Source: Streptomyces fulvoviolaceus
GTDB lineage: Bacteria > Actinomycetota > Actinomycetes > Streptomycetales > Streptomycetaceae
Length of the DNA: 23,829 bases
Reading direction: 5' to 3'
Assembly (NCBI RefSeq): GCF_000718165.1
Contig: NZ_JOEY01000087.1
Span: forward strand, 1 to 23,829
The notes beneath the pieces are model-generated. The model searched no databases, was not told the origin of the DNA, and worked only from the letters and a program-made list of their open reading frames with translations. Positions 14,820 to 23,184 of this stretch are shown here, in pieces. Every line of letters begins with the position of its first letter. The stretch's first letter is position 1. Made by a program: the position numbers and the translations under genes.

Positions 14820-16025
14820 ATGAGCAGGCCGGTCGGCTGGTGGCGGCGCAAGAGCACTCCGGCGAAGGTGGAGACGTACACGCGGTGGTCGTTCCACTCC
14901 ATCGCAGCCCTGGAGGCTCTCACGGTGGGGCTCATGATCCCGAGTGCGGTCGGAGGGGAACTCGCTGTCCTGCTGGTCCTGACGGGATGGGTGCACGCCC
15001 TGTTCTGCGGCCTGACCGGGTCCCGGGCGCTGGACTGGACGCGGGGCCGGCGGCCGCAGCCCGCACGGCTGCTGTGGGTGCTGGCCGCCCTCACCCTGGT
15101 GATCGCGATCGGCGCGATGGCCATCGCGGAACGCGGACCCAGGGGCGAGGACGTCGACGTCGCGGCGAGCGGGCTCTACGGGAGCGTGCTGGTCTTCGGC
15201 GCCGGCTTCCTCGCGCTCGGCGTGCGCGACCGGCGGCGGGTGCTCGCGCTGGTCGTGGGCTTCACGGTGGGCTCCGTGCTGCTGGCGTTCCTGATGGGCC
15301 GCCCCGGTGCCGCCGCCCTCTTCGCAGGGCTCTCGGTGCTGATCGGCGCCGGGGTCCTCACCCTGAGCGCCGTCTTCTCCGTCTGGCTCATCGACGCCGT
15401 CTTCGAACTCGACGCGGCCCGCGAGACCCGTGCCCGGCTCGCCGTCGCCGAGGAGCGGCTTCGGTTCGGGCGGGATCTGCACGACGTGATCGGGCGCAAC
15501 CTCGCCGTCATCGCGCTGAAGAGCGAGCTGGCCGTGCAGCTGACGCGGCGCGGGCGGAAGGAGGCGGTGGAGCAGATGGTCGAGGTGCAGCGGATCGCTC
15601 GGGAGTCGCAGCGTGAGGTGCGGGATGTCGTACGGGGATATCGGGAGGCCGACCTGGGGGTCGAACTCACCGGAGCACAAGGGGTGTTGACCGCTGCCGG
15701 CATCGACTGCGAGGTGACCGGCGAGGCTGTCGGACTGCCCCTCGATGTGCAGTCGGCGCTCGGCTGGGTGGTCCGGGAGGCCACCACGAACGTCCTGCGG
15801 CACGGGGACGCCAAGCGGTGCACGGTGGCCGTGCGGGTGTCGGCGGGGCGTGTGGTGCTGACGGTGGAGAACGACGGCGCTTCCCGGTCCACGGGGGTGA
15901 GCGGCTCCGGCCTCACGGGGCTGCGGGAGCGGCTGTCGGCGGTGGACGGGACGCTGGAGGCGGGGCGCCTGACGGAAGGGGTGTTCCGGTTGGTCGCGGA
16001 GATACCGACGGAGGTGGCCTCGTGA
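14820..16025 (+). CDS. DesK/NarL-type sensor histidine kinase
   Basis: A 401-residue membrane sensor kinase with five or six hydrophobic segments between residues 28 and 192 and no sizeable extracellular loop. It therefore probably senses within the membrane or through the transporter. A HisKA_3 domain follows: RLRFGRDLHDVIGRNLAVIALK (213-234) with phospho-acceptor His221. The HATPase domain has the N-box REATTNVLRHG (319-329, Asn324), the G1 motif NDG (351-353) and the G2 motif GSGLTGLRERL (362-372). The frame is open from 14760. The ATG at 14820 is preferred for its G-rich box and because it does not overlap the permease. Its stop overlaps the regulator start (GTGA). Confidence 0.94.
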   Translation: MSRPVGWWRRKSTPAKVETYTRWSFHSIAALEALTVGLMIPSAVGGELAVLLVLTGWVHALFCGLTGSRALDWTRGRRPQPARLLWVLAALTLVIAIGAMAIAERGPRGEDVDVAASGLYGSVLVFGAGFLALGVRDRRRVLALVVGFTVGSVLLAFLMGRPGAAALFAGLSVLIGAGVLTLSAVFSVWLIDAVFELDAARETRARLAVAEERLRFGRDLHDVIGRNLAVIALKSELAVQLTRRGRKEAVEQMVEVQRIARESQREVRDVVRGYREADLGVELTGAQGVLTAAGIDCEVTGEAVGLPLDVQSALGWVVREATTNVLRHGDAKRCTVAVRVSAGRVVLTVENDGASRSTGVSGSGLTGLRERLSAVDGTLEAGRLTEGVFRLVAEIPTEVAS

Positions 16026-16630
16026 CCGTCCGGCTCCTGCTCGCCGACGACGAGCATCTGATCCGGGGCGCGCTGGCGGCACTGCTCGCGCTGGAGGACG
16101 ACCTCGTGATCGTCGCCGAGGCGGCGACCGGGCCCGAGGCGCTGGCCATGGCTCGCGCGCACGCGCCCGACGTCGCCGTACTCGATCTTCAGATGCCCGG
16201 CGCGGACGGTGTGAAGGTCGCCACATCCCTGCGCGCCGAACTGCCCGGCTGCCAGGTGCTGATCGTGACCAGCCACGGGCGGCCCGGACATCTCAAGCGG
16301 GCCCTTGCGGCGGGTGTGCGCGGATTCGTCCCGAAGACCGTGAGCGCGCAGCGGCTCGCGGAGATCATCCGCACGGTGCACGCCGGAAACCGTTACGTCG
16401 ACCCCGAGTTGGCCGCCGACGCGATCTCCGCCGGGGACTCGCCGCTGACCGCGCGGGAGGCCGAGGTCCTTGAGCTCGCCGCCGACGGGGCGCCCGTCGC
16501 GGAGATCGCCGAGCGGGCCGCGCTGTCGCAGGGGACCGTACGGAACTATCTGTCGTCGGCCGTCTCGAAGCTCGGGGCGGAGAACCGTCACACGGCCGTG
16601 CGGCTCGCCCGCGAGCGAGGTTGGGTATAG
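16022..16630 (+). CDS. NarL/LuxR-family response regulator
   Basis: A 202-residue regulator partnered with the preceding kinase. The receiver domain (1-120) has the acidic pair Asp9/Asp10, phospho-acceptor Asp55 in VLDLQMPG, Thr83 and Lys105. The LuxR-type helix-turn-helix (about 140-200) has LTAREAEVLELAADG and GTVRNYLSSAVSKL, as in DesR-like regulators. The GTG at 16022 overlaps the kinase stop by 4 bases. An earlier in-frame ATG (15818) would extend it inside the kinase gene and is rejected. The stop codon TAG lies inside a TATAGT hexamer that may serve the following tRNA. It probably controls its own operon. Confidence 0.95.
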   Translation: MTVRLLLADDEHLIRGALAALLALEDDLVIVAEAATGPEALAMARAHAPDVAVLDLQMPGADGVKVATSLRAELPGCQVLIVTSHGRPGHLKRALAAGVRGFVPKTVSAQRLAEIIRTVHAGNRYVDPELAADAISAGDSPLTAREAEVLELAADGAPVAEIAERAALSQGTVRNYLSSAVSKLGAENRHTAVRLARERGWV

Positions 16631-16631
16631 T
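16626..16631 (+). promoter_or_regulatory. Possible -10 box of tRNA-Gly(GCC) copy 2 overlapping the regulator stop
   Basis: TATAGT contains the regulator's TAG stop and lies 22 bases before the mature tRNA. I see no matching -35 at 16-18 bases, so transcription from the upstream operon is an alternative. Confidence 0.35.
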
Positions 16632-16653
16632 TGGCCTCGCGCCACGGCGCACT

Positions 16654-16726
16654 GCGGACGTAGCTCAGTTGGTAGAGCGCAACCTTGCCAAGGTTGAGGT
16701 CGCCAGTTCGAACCTGGTCGTCCGCT
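16654..16726 (+). tRNA. tRNA-Gly(GCC), copy 2
   Basis: Identical over all 73 bases to the copy at 12878-12950 and in the same orientation. Identity continues only two bases past the tRNA (CT) and not upstream. It begins 23 bases after the response regulator stop and is followed at once by a terminator. Confidence 0.98.
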
Positions 16727-16734
16727 CTGAATCG

Positions 16735-16760
16735 GCCCCCCGGCTTCTGCCGGGGGGCTT
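16735..16760 (+). terminator. Terminator after tRNA-Gly(GCC) copy 2
   Basis: Perfect 10-bp stem GCCCCCCGGC (16735-16744) with GCCGGGGGGC (16749-16758), loop TTCT, followed by TTCTTCGT. It lies between the converging tRNA and purC and may stop transcription from both sides. Confidence 0.82.
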
Positions 16761-16769
16761 CTTCGTGTC

Positions 16770-17669
16770 CTACGCCCAGCTCGTGCCCGTCAGACGCTCG
16801 TACGCCTCGATGTACTTGGCGCGGGTCCGGTCCACGACCTCCTGCGGCAGCGGCGGCGGGGGCTGCTCGCTCTTCCGGTCCCAGCCGGAGACCGGCGAGG
16901 TCAGCCAGTCGCGCACGAACTGCTTGTCGTACGACGGCTGCGAGCGGCCCGGCTCCCACTGCTCGGCCGGCCAGAAGCGGGAGGAGTCCGGGGTGAGGAC
17001 CTCGTCCGCGATGACGAGCGTGTCGCCCTCGAAGCCGAACTCGAACTTGGTGTCGGCGAGGATGATCCCGCGGTCCCGGGCGATGTCCCGGCCGCGCGAG
17101 TAGACGGCGAGGGTGGCCTGGCGCAGCTGCGCGGCGGTGTCGGCACCGACCTGGCGGGCGACCTCCTCGTAGGAGACGTTCTCGTCGTGCTCGCCGACCT
17201 CGGCCTTGGTGGCCGGGGTGAAGATCGGGGCGGGGAGTTCCGAGCCGTCGGCGAGGCCTTCGGGGAGGGCCAGACCGCAGACCGTACGGGACTCCTTGTA
17301 CTCGACGAGGCCCGAGCCGGTGAGGTAGCCGCGGGCCACGGCCTCCACCGGGACCATCTGCAGCGACTTGCAGACCAGGGTGCGGCCGGCCCAGTCGGCG
17401 GGGGCGCCGGCGGGCGGCTCGGTGCTCAGGACGTGGTGGGGGACCAGGTCGGCGAGCTGGTCGAACCACCACAGGGACAGCTGGGTGAGGACCCGGCCCT
17501 TGTCGGGGATCTCGGTCGGCAGCACCCAGTCGAATGCGGAAATGCGGTCGCTGGCGACCATCACGAGGTCGCCCGCCTCGTTCTGGTACAGCTCGCGCAC
17601 CTTGCCGGTGTGGAGGTGCACCAGGCCCGGAACCTGAATCGGCTCGGGCTTTTCTACGAATCCGGACAC
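16770..17669 (-). CDS. purC: SAICAR synthetase
   Basis: Phosphoribosylaminoimidazole-succinocarboxamide synthase. It joins CAIR and aspartate using ATP, the eighth step to IMP. At 299 residues it belongs to the longer actinobacterial/eukaryote-like form. Signatures are HTGKVRELY (20-28), MVPVEAVARGYLTGS (105-119), matching the family pattern P-[LIVM]-E-x(3)-R-x(3)-[TA]-G-S, and DTKFEFG (206-212). The frame is open to 17855, but the GTG at 17669 has GGGGAGG about 6 bases upstream and gives the standard N-terminus. It is separated from the dimethylformamidase-like gene by 133 bases, which must hold its promoter unless the two are cotranscribed. Confidence 0.97.
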   Translation of the reverse strand: MSGFVEKPEPIQVPGLVHLHTGKVRELYQNEAGDLVMVASDRISAFDWVLPTEIPDKGRVLTQLSLWWFDQLADLVPHHVLSTEPPAGAPADWAGRTLVCKSLQMVPVEAVARGYLTGSGLVEYKESRTVCGLALPEGLADGSELPAPIFTPATKAEVGEHDENVSYEEVARQVGADTAAQLRQATLAVYSRGRDIARDRGIILADTKFEFGFEGDTLVIADEVLTPDSSRFWPAEQWEPGRSQPSYDKQFVRDWLTSPVSGWDRKSEQPPPPLPQEVVDRTRAKYIEAYERLTGTSWA

Positions 17670-17802
17670 GGTTCCTCCCCGTGGTTGAAAAAGAGGGGCG
17701 CCCGCAGGGCTCGAATAGGGCGGCGGTGGGAGACGGGCGGGCCAACAGGTCGATTGTCCCGTATGGGCGGCTGACCTTGGACTTGGGGTGCGTTGGGTGA
17801 GC

Positions 17803-19302
17803 TCAGTCACGCTTGCAGATGCGGTCCAGCAGGTTGGCGGTGGCGCGCTGGACACGGGTGTCGACGTGGCCCGGGCGGTCGAGTGCCGGGGACCACGCGA
17901 AGGTCCCGGACGCGAAGACCAGGGCGCCGGAGGGGGCTCGGTAGAGCGAGGTCTCCTGGTGGCGGAGGGCGCCCTCGCTGTCGGCGTACGGGGAGTGCGC
18001 GAGCAGCATGCGGTCCTCGTGCTCCGGGAGCGGGGTGCGCGGGAAGTAGCGGTCGGCCTCGCCCGCGACCAGGCCGTCGATCTCGTCGCCCTCGTGCGCG
18101 CCGGTCGCCTCCCACAGCCAGTGCTCGGCGTTACGGACGATCAGCGGGTGGGGCTCGGGGACGCGGCCGGCGTACTGGATGCCGACCACCTGCTGCTCGG
18201 GCCGGTCGATCTCGCGCCAGAGCACCGGCCTGCCCGGGCCTCTGCGTTTACGGCAGGTCAGCAGGCGGTCGGGCACGCCGGAGGGCGAGGGGCCCAACTC
18301 GACCTGCCAGTACATGGTGTTGGCCGAGAGGAAGACGAGGGAGGTGCCGCACTCGCGGGCGCGCTCCACCGTGCGGCGCATGGCGGGCGACCAGTACTCG
18401 TCGTGGCCGGGGAAGACCAGGCCGCGGTAGCGGGTGGGGTCGAGATGGCCGGCGTGCAGGTCGCGGGCGTCGGCGTAGGCGAGGTCGTAGCCGTAGCGCT
18501 CGGCCCAGCGGATGAAGTCGTAGGCGTGGCCCACGTGCATCGGCAGGCCCGCGCCCGCGTACGGCCGGTCGAAGGAGACCGTGGTCGCGGCGTCGGCCTC
18601 GCCGAGCAGCCGGCCGTCCTCGTCCCAGGCGTGGTAGAGGCTGGCGCCGATGCGGCCGTCCTCGGGGTAGAGGTTGTAGGCCTGCCAGGTGACGTCGGGC
18701 ATCAGGAGGAGCAGGTCCGCGGGGTGGTTGTCGCGGACGGTGAAGGGGATGTGGGAGCGGTAGCCGTCGGCGGTGGTGAGGACGGCGACGTACGCCCCGA
18801 TGCTCCAGTACGACGGGATCTGCAGCCGCCAGGACAGCCACCAGTGGTGGCACGAGACCGTACGGTCCGCGGTCAGCGGCGGGGGCTGCACGATGCCGGA
18901 CAGACGGGGACTGGTGGTGATCTTCGCTGCGCCGTCACCGCCGTAGTGGCCGATGCGGTAGACGTCGACGCTGAACTCCTGGGGCGGGTCGACGGTGACG
19001 TGGAAGTCGACGGCCTCGCCGGGGGCGACCGCGCCGGTGGAGGTGAAGCCCTTGATCTGGCGGCGGACGTCATCGGCCGAGCGGGGGCCGCCGGGGGCAC
19101 TGCGCGGGGAGGGGACTCTCGGGGCGCCGTCCTTGGGGGTGTGGGCGGGGTCCGGGTCGACGTACCAGGGGACGACCTGGCCGGTGTCGTCGAAGTACGT
19201 CTCGCTGCCGCGGAGCCAGGGGACGGGCCCCTGGCCGAAGGGGTCCGTGACGGCGTGTGCGAGTGCTCCCGACTCCCAGCGGCGGATCTGTTCGGATCCC
19301 AT
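17803..19302 (-). CDS. N,N-dimethylformamidase large-subunit-like protein
   Basis: A 499-residue protein resembling the C-terminal part of the beta subunit of N,N-dimethylformamidase, an iron-dependent amidohydrolase. An N-terminal region (about 80-190) has the beta-sandwich pattern GFTSTGAVAPGEAVDFHV and VYRIGHYGGDGA. The catalytic-type domain has MPDVTWQAYNLYP (201-213), GLVFPGHDEYWSPAMRR (294-310) and FLSANTMYWQVEL (324-336). Tyr209, His300 and Glu302 fit the Tyr/His-x-Glu iron ligands of the known enzyme, by analogy only. The known enzyme is longer and needs a small alpha subunit, which is not visible next to this gene, so the natural substrate is uncertain. The frame is open to 19482, but the ATG at 19302 has GGGGAG 6 bases upstream. 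There is no signal peptide. Confidence 0.85.
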   Translation of the reverse strand: MGSEQIRRWESGALAHAVTDPFGQGPVPWLRGSETYFDDTGQVVPWYVDPDPAHTPKDGAPRVPSPRSAPGGPRSADDVRRQIKGFTSTGAVAPGEAVDFHVTVDPPQEFSVDVYRIGHYGGDGAAKITTSPRLSGIVQPPPLTADRTVSCHHWWLSWRLQIPSYWSIGAYVAVLTTADGYRSHIPFTVRDNHPADLLLLMPDVTWQAYNLYPEDGRIGASLYHAWDEDGRLLGEADAATTVSFDRPYAGAGLPMHVGHAYDFIRWAERYGYDLAYADARDLHAGHLDPTRYRGLVFPGHDEYWSPAMRRTVERARECGTSLVFLSANTMYWQVELGPSPSGVPDRLLTCRKRRGPGRPVLWREIDRPEQQVVGIQYAGRVPEPHPLIVRNAEHWLWEATGAHEGDEIDGLVAGEADRYFPRTPLPEHEDRMLLAHSPYADSEGALRHQETSLYRAPSGALVFASGTFAWSPALDRPGHVDTRVQRATANLLDRICKRD

Positions 19303-19572
19303 GGTCGCTCCCCTCCCTCGTGCCCCCGTGGTCGTGCGTCGTGGGTGGTGCCCTCGGTGGTGCCTTTGGTGACGCCTTTGATGGTGTCCATGTGTGTGCG
19401 TCGTGCGTCTGTCTTGTGGCGTAAGCCCTTGCCATGTGCGCGATCGGTCCCAGCACATCACATTCCGCACGCAGGCTGTCACTATTCGTTGCGAATTGGC
19501 CGAAAGTGGAATGCGGCAATCCGCTACGAGGCGGGGCGTGTTGGGGGTTGCCGGGAGTTGTCCGGGGATCGC
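19303..19572. promoter_or_regulatory. Upstream region of the dimethylformamidase-like gene
   Basis: A 270-base gap between two minus-strand genes. It holds an inverted repeat ATTCG-TTG-CGAAT at 19484-19496 in a locally AT-rich stretch, a possible operator. Short T/G-rich repeats (GTCGTG and GGTGCC types) occur at 19320-19400. I see no terminator for the upstream membrane protein gene. Confidence 0.4.
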
Positions 19573-21450
19573 TCAGACGAGGCGGACCGGCTTCTCGGGG
19601 CGTATCCCCGACTTGAGCAGCCAGGCCCGCAGGGGGGCCGGGTCGCCGTCCTCGACGAGGCTGAGAACGCGGGGGGTGAGGTCGGCCGCCCGCTCGCCGT
19701 TGATGAGGAGGGACGGGCCGTCGAGCCAGTCGAGGCCGGGAGTCGCACCGGCGGTGTCCATCGCGGCGCAGCACACCATCGCGGTGACGTGGTCGGTGAG
19801 CAACTCGCGTGCGGTGCGGGGTGGTTGCAGGGGGAAGAGGGGAAGGGCGCCGTCGTCCCAGTAGGCGGTGTCGGGGCCCTGTCCCGTGGAGCGGGTGGGG
19901 GGTGCGGACGCTTCCTCGCGGGCGAGCTCGGTGGTGAGGGCTGCGGCGAGGGCGGCGCTGCGTTCGTTGTCGGGTTCGTCGGCCTCGGCTTCGCCTTCGG
20001 CCTTGCTGTTGTTCCCACCCGTGCCACCCGTGGCACCCGTGGCACCCGTGCCGCTTTCGTCGTCGGGTGCGGGTGGCCCCTGTGGGGCGGTCTCGCCGTC
20101 GGCGGCTGCGGGTTCGTCCGTCGTCGGTGCGGGTTCGTCCGGCGCCGACGGTGCGGGCTCCGTGTGCTGTGGGGCCGAGAGGTGGTCCAGGACCCGGGAC
20201 AGGGTCGGGCCGTCCGTGTCCGGAGCCGTGGTCTCGGAGGAGCGGCTCACGCCCTGTGCGTCCAGGACGCGGTGGAGTCGGGCCGCGTCGATGCGCCATT
20301 TGCGGTCGACGACCTCCTCCGGGTACTCCTGCCAGTCCACCGGGGCCCAGTCCGGGCCGGTCTCCGCGGGGCCGCCGTGGAAGAGCCGGGCGGCCAGCAG
20401 TGAGGTGGCCTCGTCCACCGCGCCGGGCTCCTCGAGCAGGTCGCAGGCGGGGCGCTCGCCCAGCCGGGAGGCGAAGCCCTCGGCCAGACGGTCGCGCCGG
20501 GACAGCTCGGTGAGCGCCGCGACGACGCCCGCGTCCAGACGGGAGGGCCAGCGGCCCATGCGCCAGGCGGGCAGCGCGACCCGGGTCAGCAGCCGGTCCC
20601 AGCCCGCGTACGCCAGGCCCACCTGCTCCTGGGCGACGATCCTGAGGCCGTAGTCCACAGCCTGTGCACGCTCGGCGGCCGCGGCGGCCACGCCCCGCTC
20701 CATCTCGGCCGCGTGCACCCGGCAGCTGCGCAGCAGCAGACGGACGACCCAGCCGACGCCCGCGAGCGGCACGCGGAACAGGAGTCCACGGCCGGGCGCG
20801 GAGCTCACGGCCACGGCCGCGTCCAGGCCCCGTACGAAACGGCGGGCCGCGGCTATGTCCGGGTGCGCCGAAGGTCCCGTACCGGCGACGACCGGGGCGA
20901 GGACCGCCCGCAGTTCGCCGACGCGCATCCACCACAGGAACGGGGAGCCGATGACGAGGACGGGAGCGGCGGGAGTACGGCGGTGGGAGCCGCGGACGCC
21001 CGCTATCTCGTCGCGGTTCTCGGGTGCGGGCGGGCTGTGGGCCGGGTGGGTGCGGTCCTCCAGCCAGCTGTCGCAGTCCGGGGTGAGCGCTATCGCGGAG
21101 GGGGCGGGGACGTCGAGCCGGTCGGCGAGGTCGCGCACCATCCGGTACAGGTCGGGGGCGGTCTCCTCGGCGATCTGGACCGTCGGACTGACCGCGGGGC
21201 GGGCGCGGGCGACGACCAGGGCGACGACGCAGGCGGCGAGCAGCACGAGGACGGCGAGAACGGTCATGGTCACGCGGGCGGCGTCCCAGCCCCGGCCCAC
21301 GAGATGGCCGGTGGAGCCACCGGCGAGCAGCACCACGGCGACGGCCGCGGGCAACAGCGCCACGGCCAGCGCGCGGCTGCGGATACGCAGCACCGCGAGT
21401 GCCCGTGAGCGCGCGGCCTGCGCGCCTGCCTCCACACCGATACCGGTCAC
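19573..21450 (-). CDS. Membrane protein with a degenerate M48-peptidase-like region
   Basis: A 625-residue protein that I do not recognise by name. Two membrane segments (about 28-44 and 60-81) are followed by a soluble part. Residues 89-205 (TVQIAEETAPDLYRMVRDLADRL, then VLVIGSPFLWWMRVGELRAVLAP) follow the layout of actinobacterial M48 proteases. Where HExxH is expected there is APVVAG (185-190), so zinc-dependent catalysis is unlikely. A further hydrophobic stretch lies near 225-240. Residues 400-510 are a Pro/Glu/Asp/Thr-rich linker containing a GATGATGG repeat. The last 110 residues form another folded region with LLTDHVTAMVCCAAMD. The GTG at 21450 follows a GTGAGGA box. The M48 relationship is inference from pattern. 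A scaffold or regulatory pseudo-protease is possible. Confidence 0.78.
   Translation of the reverse strand: MTGIGVEAGAQAARSRALAVLRIRSRALAVALLPAAVAVVLLAGGSTGHLVGRGWDAARVTMTVLAVLVLLAACVVALVVARARPAVSPTVQIAEETAPDLYRMVRDLADRLDVPAPSAIALTPDCDSWLEDRTHPAHSPPAPENRDEIAGVRGSHRRTPAAPVLVIGSPFLWWMRVGELRAVLAPVVAGTGPSAHPDIAAARRFVRGLDAAVAVSSAPGRGLLFRVPLAGVGWVVRLLLRSCRVHAAEMERGVAAAAAERAQAVDYGLRIVAQEQVGLAYAGWDRLLTRVALPAWRMGRWPSRLDAGVVAALTELSRRDRLAEGFASRLGERPACDLLEEPGAVDEATSLLAARLFHGGPAETGPDWAPVDWQEYPEEVVDRKWRIDAARLHRVLDAQGVSRSSETTAPDTDGPTLSRVLDHLSAPQHTEPAPSAPDEPAPTTDEPAAADGETAPQGPPAPDDESGTGATGATGGTGGNNSKAEGEAEADEPDNERSAALAAALTTELAREEASAPPTRSTGQGPDTAYWDDGALPLFPLQPPRTARELLTDHVTAMVCCAAMDTAGATPGLDWLDGPSLLINGERAADLTPRVLSLVEDGDPAPLRAWLLKSGIRPEKPVRLV
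20016..20051. repeat. Four 9-bp tandem units inside the membrane protein linker
   Basis: Four in-frame copies of CACCCGTGC or CACCCGTGG (20016-20024, 20025-20033, 20034-20042, 20043-20051). On the coding strand they give a Gly-Ala/Thr-Thr/Gly repeat. Slippage would lengthen or shorten the linker by three residues without a frameshift. Confidence 0.9.
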
Positions 21451-21673
21451 GACCGGTCCTCACCCCCTCCCTGTCGTCCTGGCTGCCCGGCTGTTCTGGC
21501 GTTGCTCACTCCCCCACTGTGGCACCAGCCACTGACATCGCAATGCCGGTGGGCCAAGTGCCGGACCGCTTGCGCCGCACCCTAGTTGGGCCCTGGGGCC
21601 CCGTCATCCAAATGGGGTGCCGGTCACTCGATGGAATGGCTTTGGGGAAAGGTGGATGACGGACAGCAAAGAT

Positions 21674-21707
21674 CAGGCCCCGAATCCTTAGACGGATCCG
21701 GGGCCTG
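21674..21707 (-). terminator. Terminator of purD
   Basis: A 14-bp stem with one mismatch (21674-21687 with 21694-21707) and loop TTAGAC, 37 bases past the purD stop. On the minus strand it is followed by ATCTTTGC. The rest of the 21451-21743 gap must also hold the promoter of the membrane protein gene, where I see no clear boxes. Confidence 0.82.
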
Positions 21708-21743
21708 CGGGGTTCATCGGAGTCGGGGTATTTGCCCGATTTC

Positions 21744-22997
<1,254 letters not shown>

Positions 22998-23004
22998 GGG
23001 GGTC

Positions 23005-23010
23005 AGCCTA
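23005..23010 (-). promoter_or_regulatory. Predicted -10 box of purD (leaderless)
   Basis: On the minus strand TAGGCT followed by 7 bases (GACCCCC) and the GTG start. The hexamer and spacing are the same as before the isomerase-family gene at 8507. No good -35 is seen. Confidence 0.55.
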
Positions 23011-23097
23011 ACGGGGTTCTTGTGCGAGGTTCCCAGGGCCGGGGGGTCGGTCCACTGTGCGTTCCTCTGAAAAATGGCCCGGCATCGGTGTGCTCGC

Positions 23098-23168
23098 TCC
23101 TGGGAGCTCCGCCCCCAGACCCCCGTTTCGGCCCTGAACGGGCCTCGTCCTCAAACGCCGGACGGGCT
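23098..23168. repeat. Dispersed intergenic repeat between dnaX and purD
   Basis: Contains a hairpin CTGGG/CCCAG at 23100-23118, a second hairpin GGCCC-TGAAC-GGGCC at 23130-23144, and a 28-base core at 23141-23168 whose exact reverse complement is at 130-157. Lying just after the dnaX stop, it could end dnaX transcription, but it lacks a T run. Confidence 0.8.
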
Positions 23169-23184
23169 GCATTGCGCCGACCCG

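Noticed and set aside
14664..16226. Minus-strand open frames opposite the kinase and regulator
   Set aside because: Shadows of the well-supported plus-strand operon.
20016..20051. CRISPR-like array
   Set aside because: Short 9-bp contiguous units without spacers inside a coding linker. No cas genes.
17788..20403. Long plus-strand open frame opposite the dimethylformamidase-like gene
   Set aside because: Antisense shadow. The Val/Gly/Asp-rich sequence lacks motifs and has no ribosome binding site, while the minus strand encodes a recognisable family.
19070..21463. Very long open frame on the minus strand overlapping the membrane protein and dimethylformamidase-like gene
   Set aside because: Composition is Arg/Pro/Gly-rich with no domain signatures, typical of out-of-frame translation in high-GC DNA, and it crosses two well-supported genes and their start sites.
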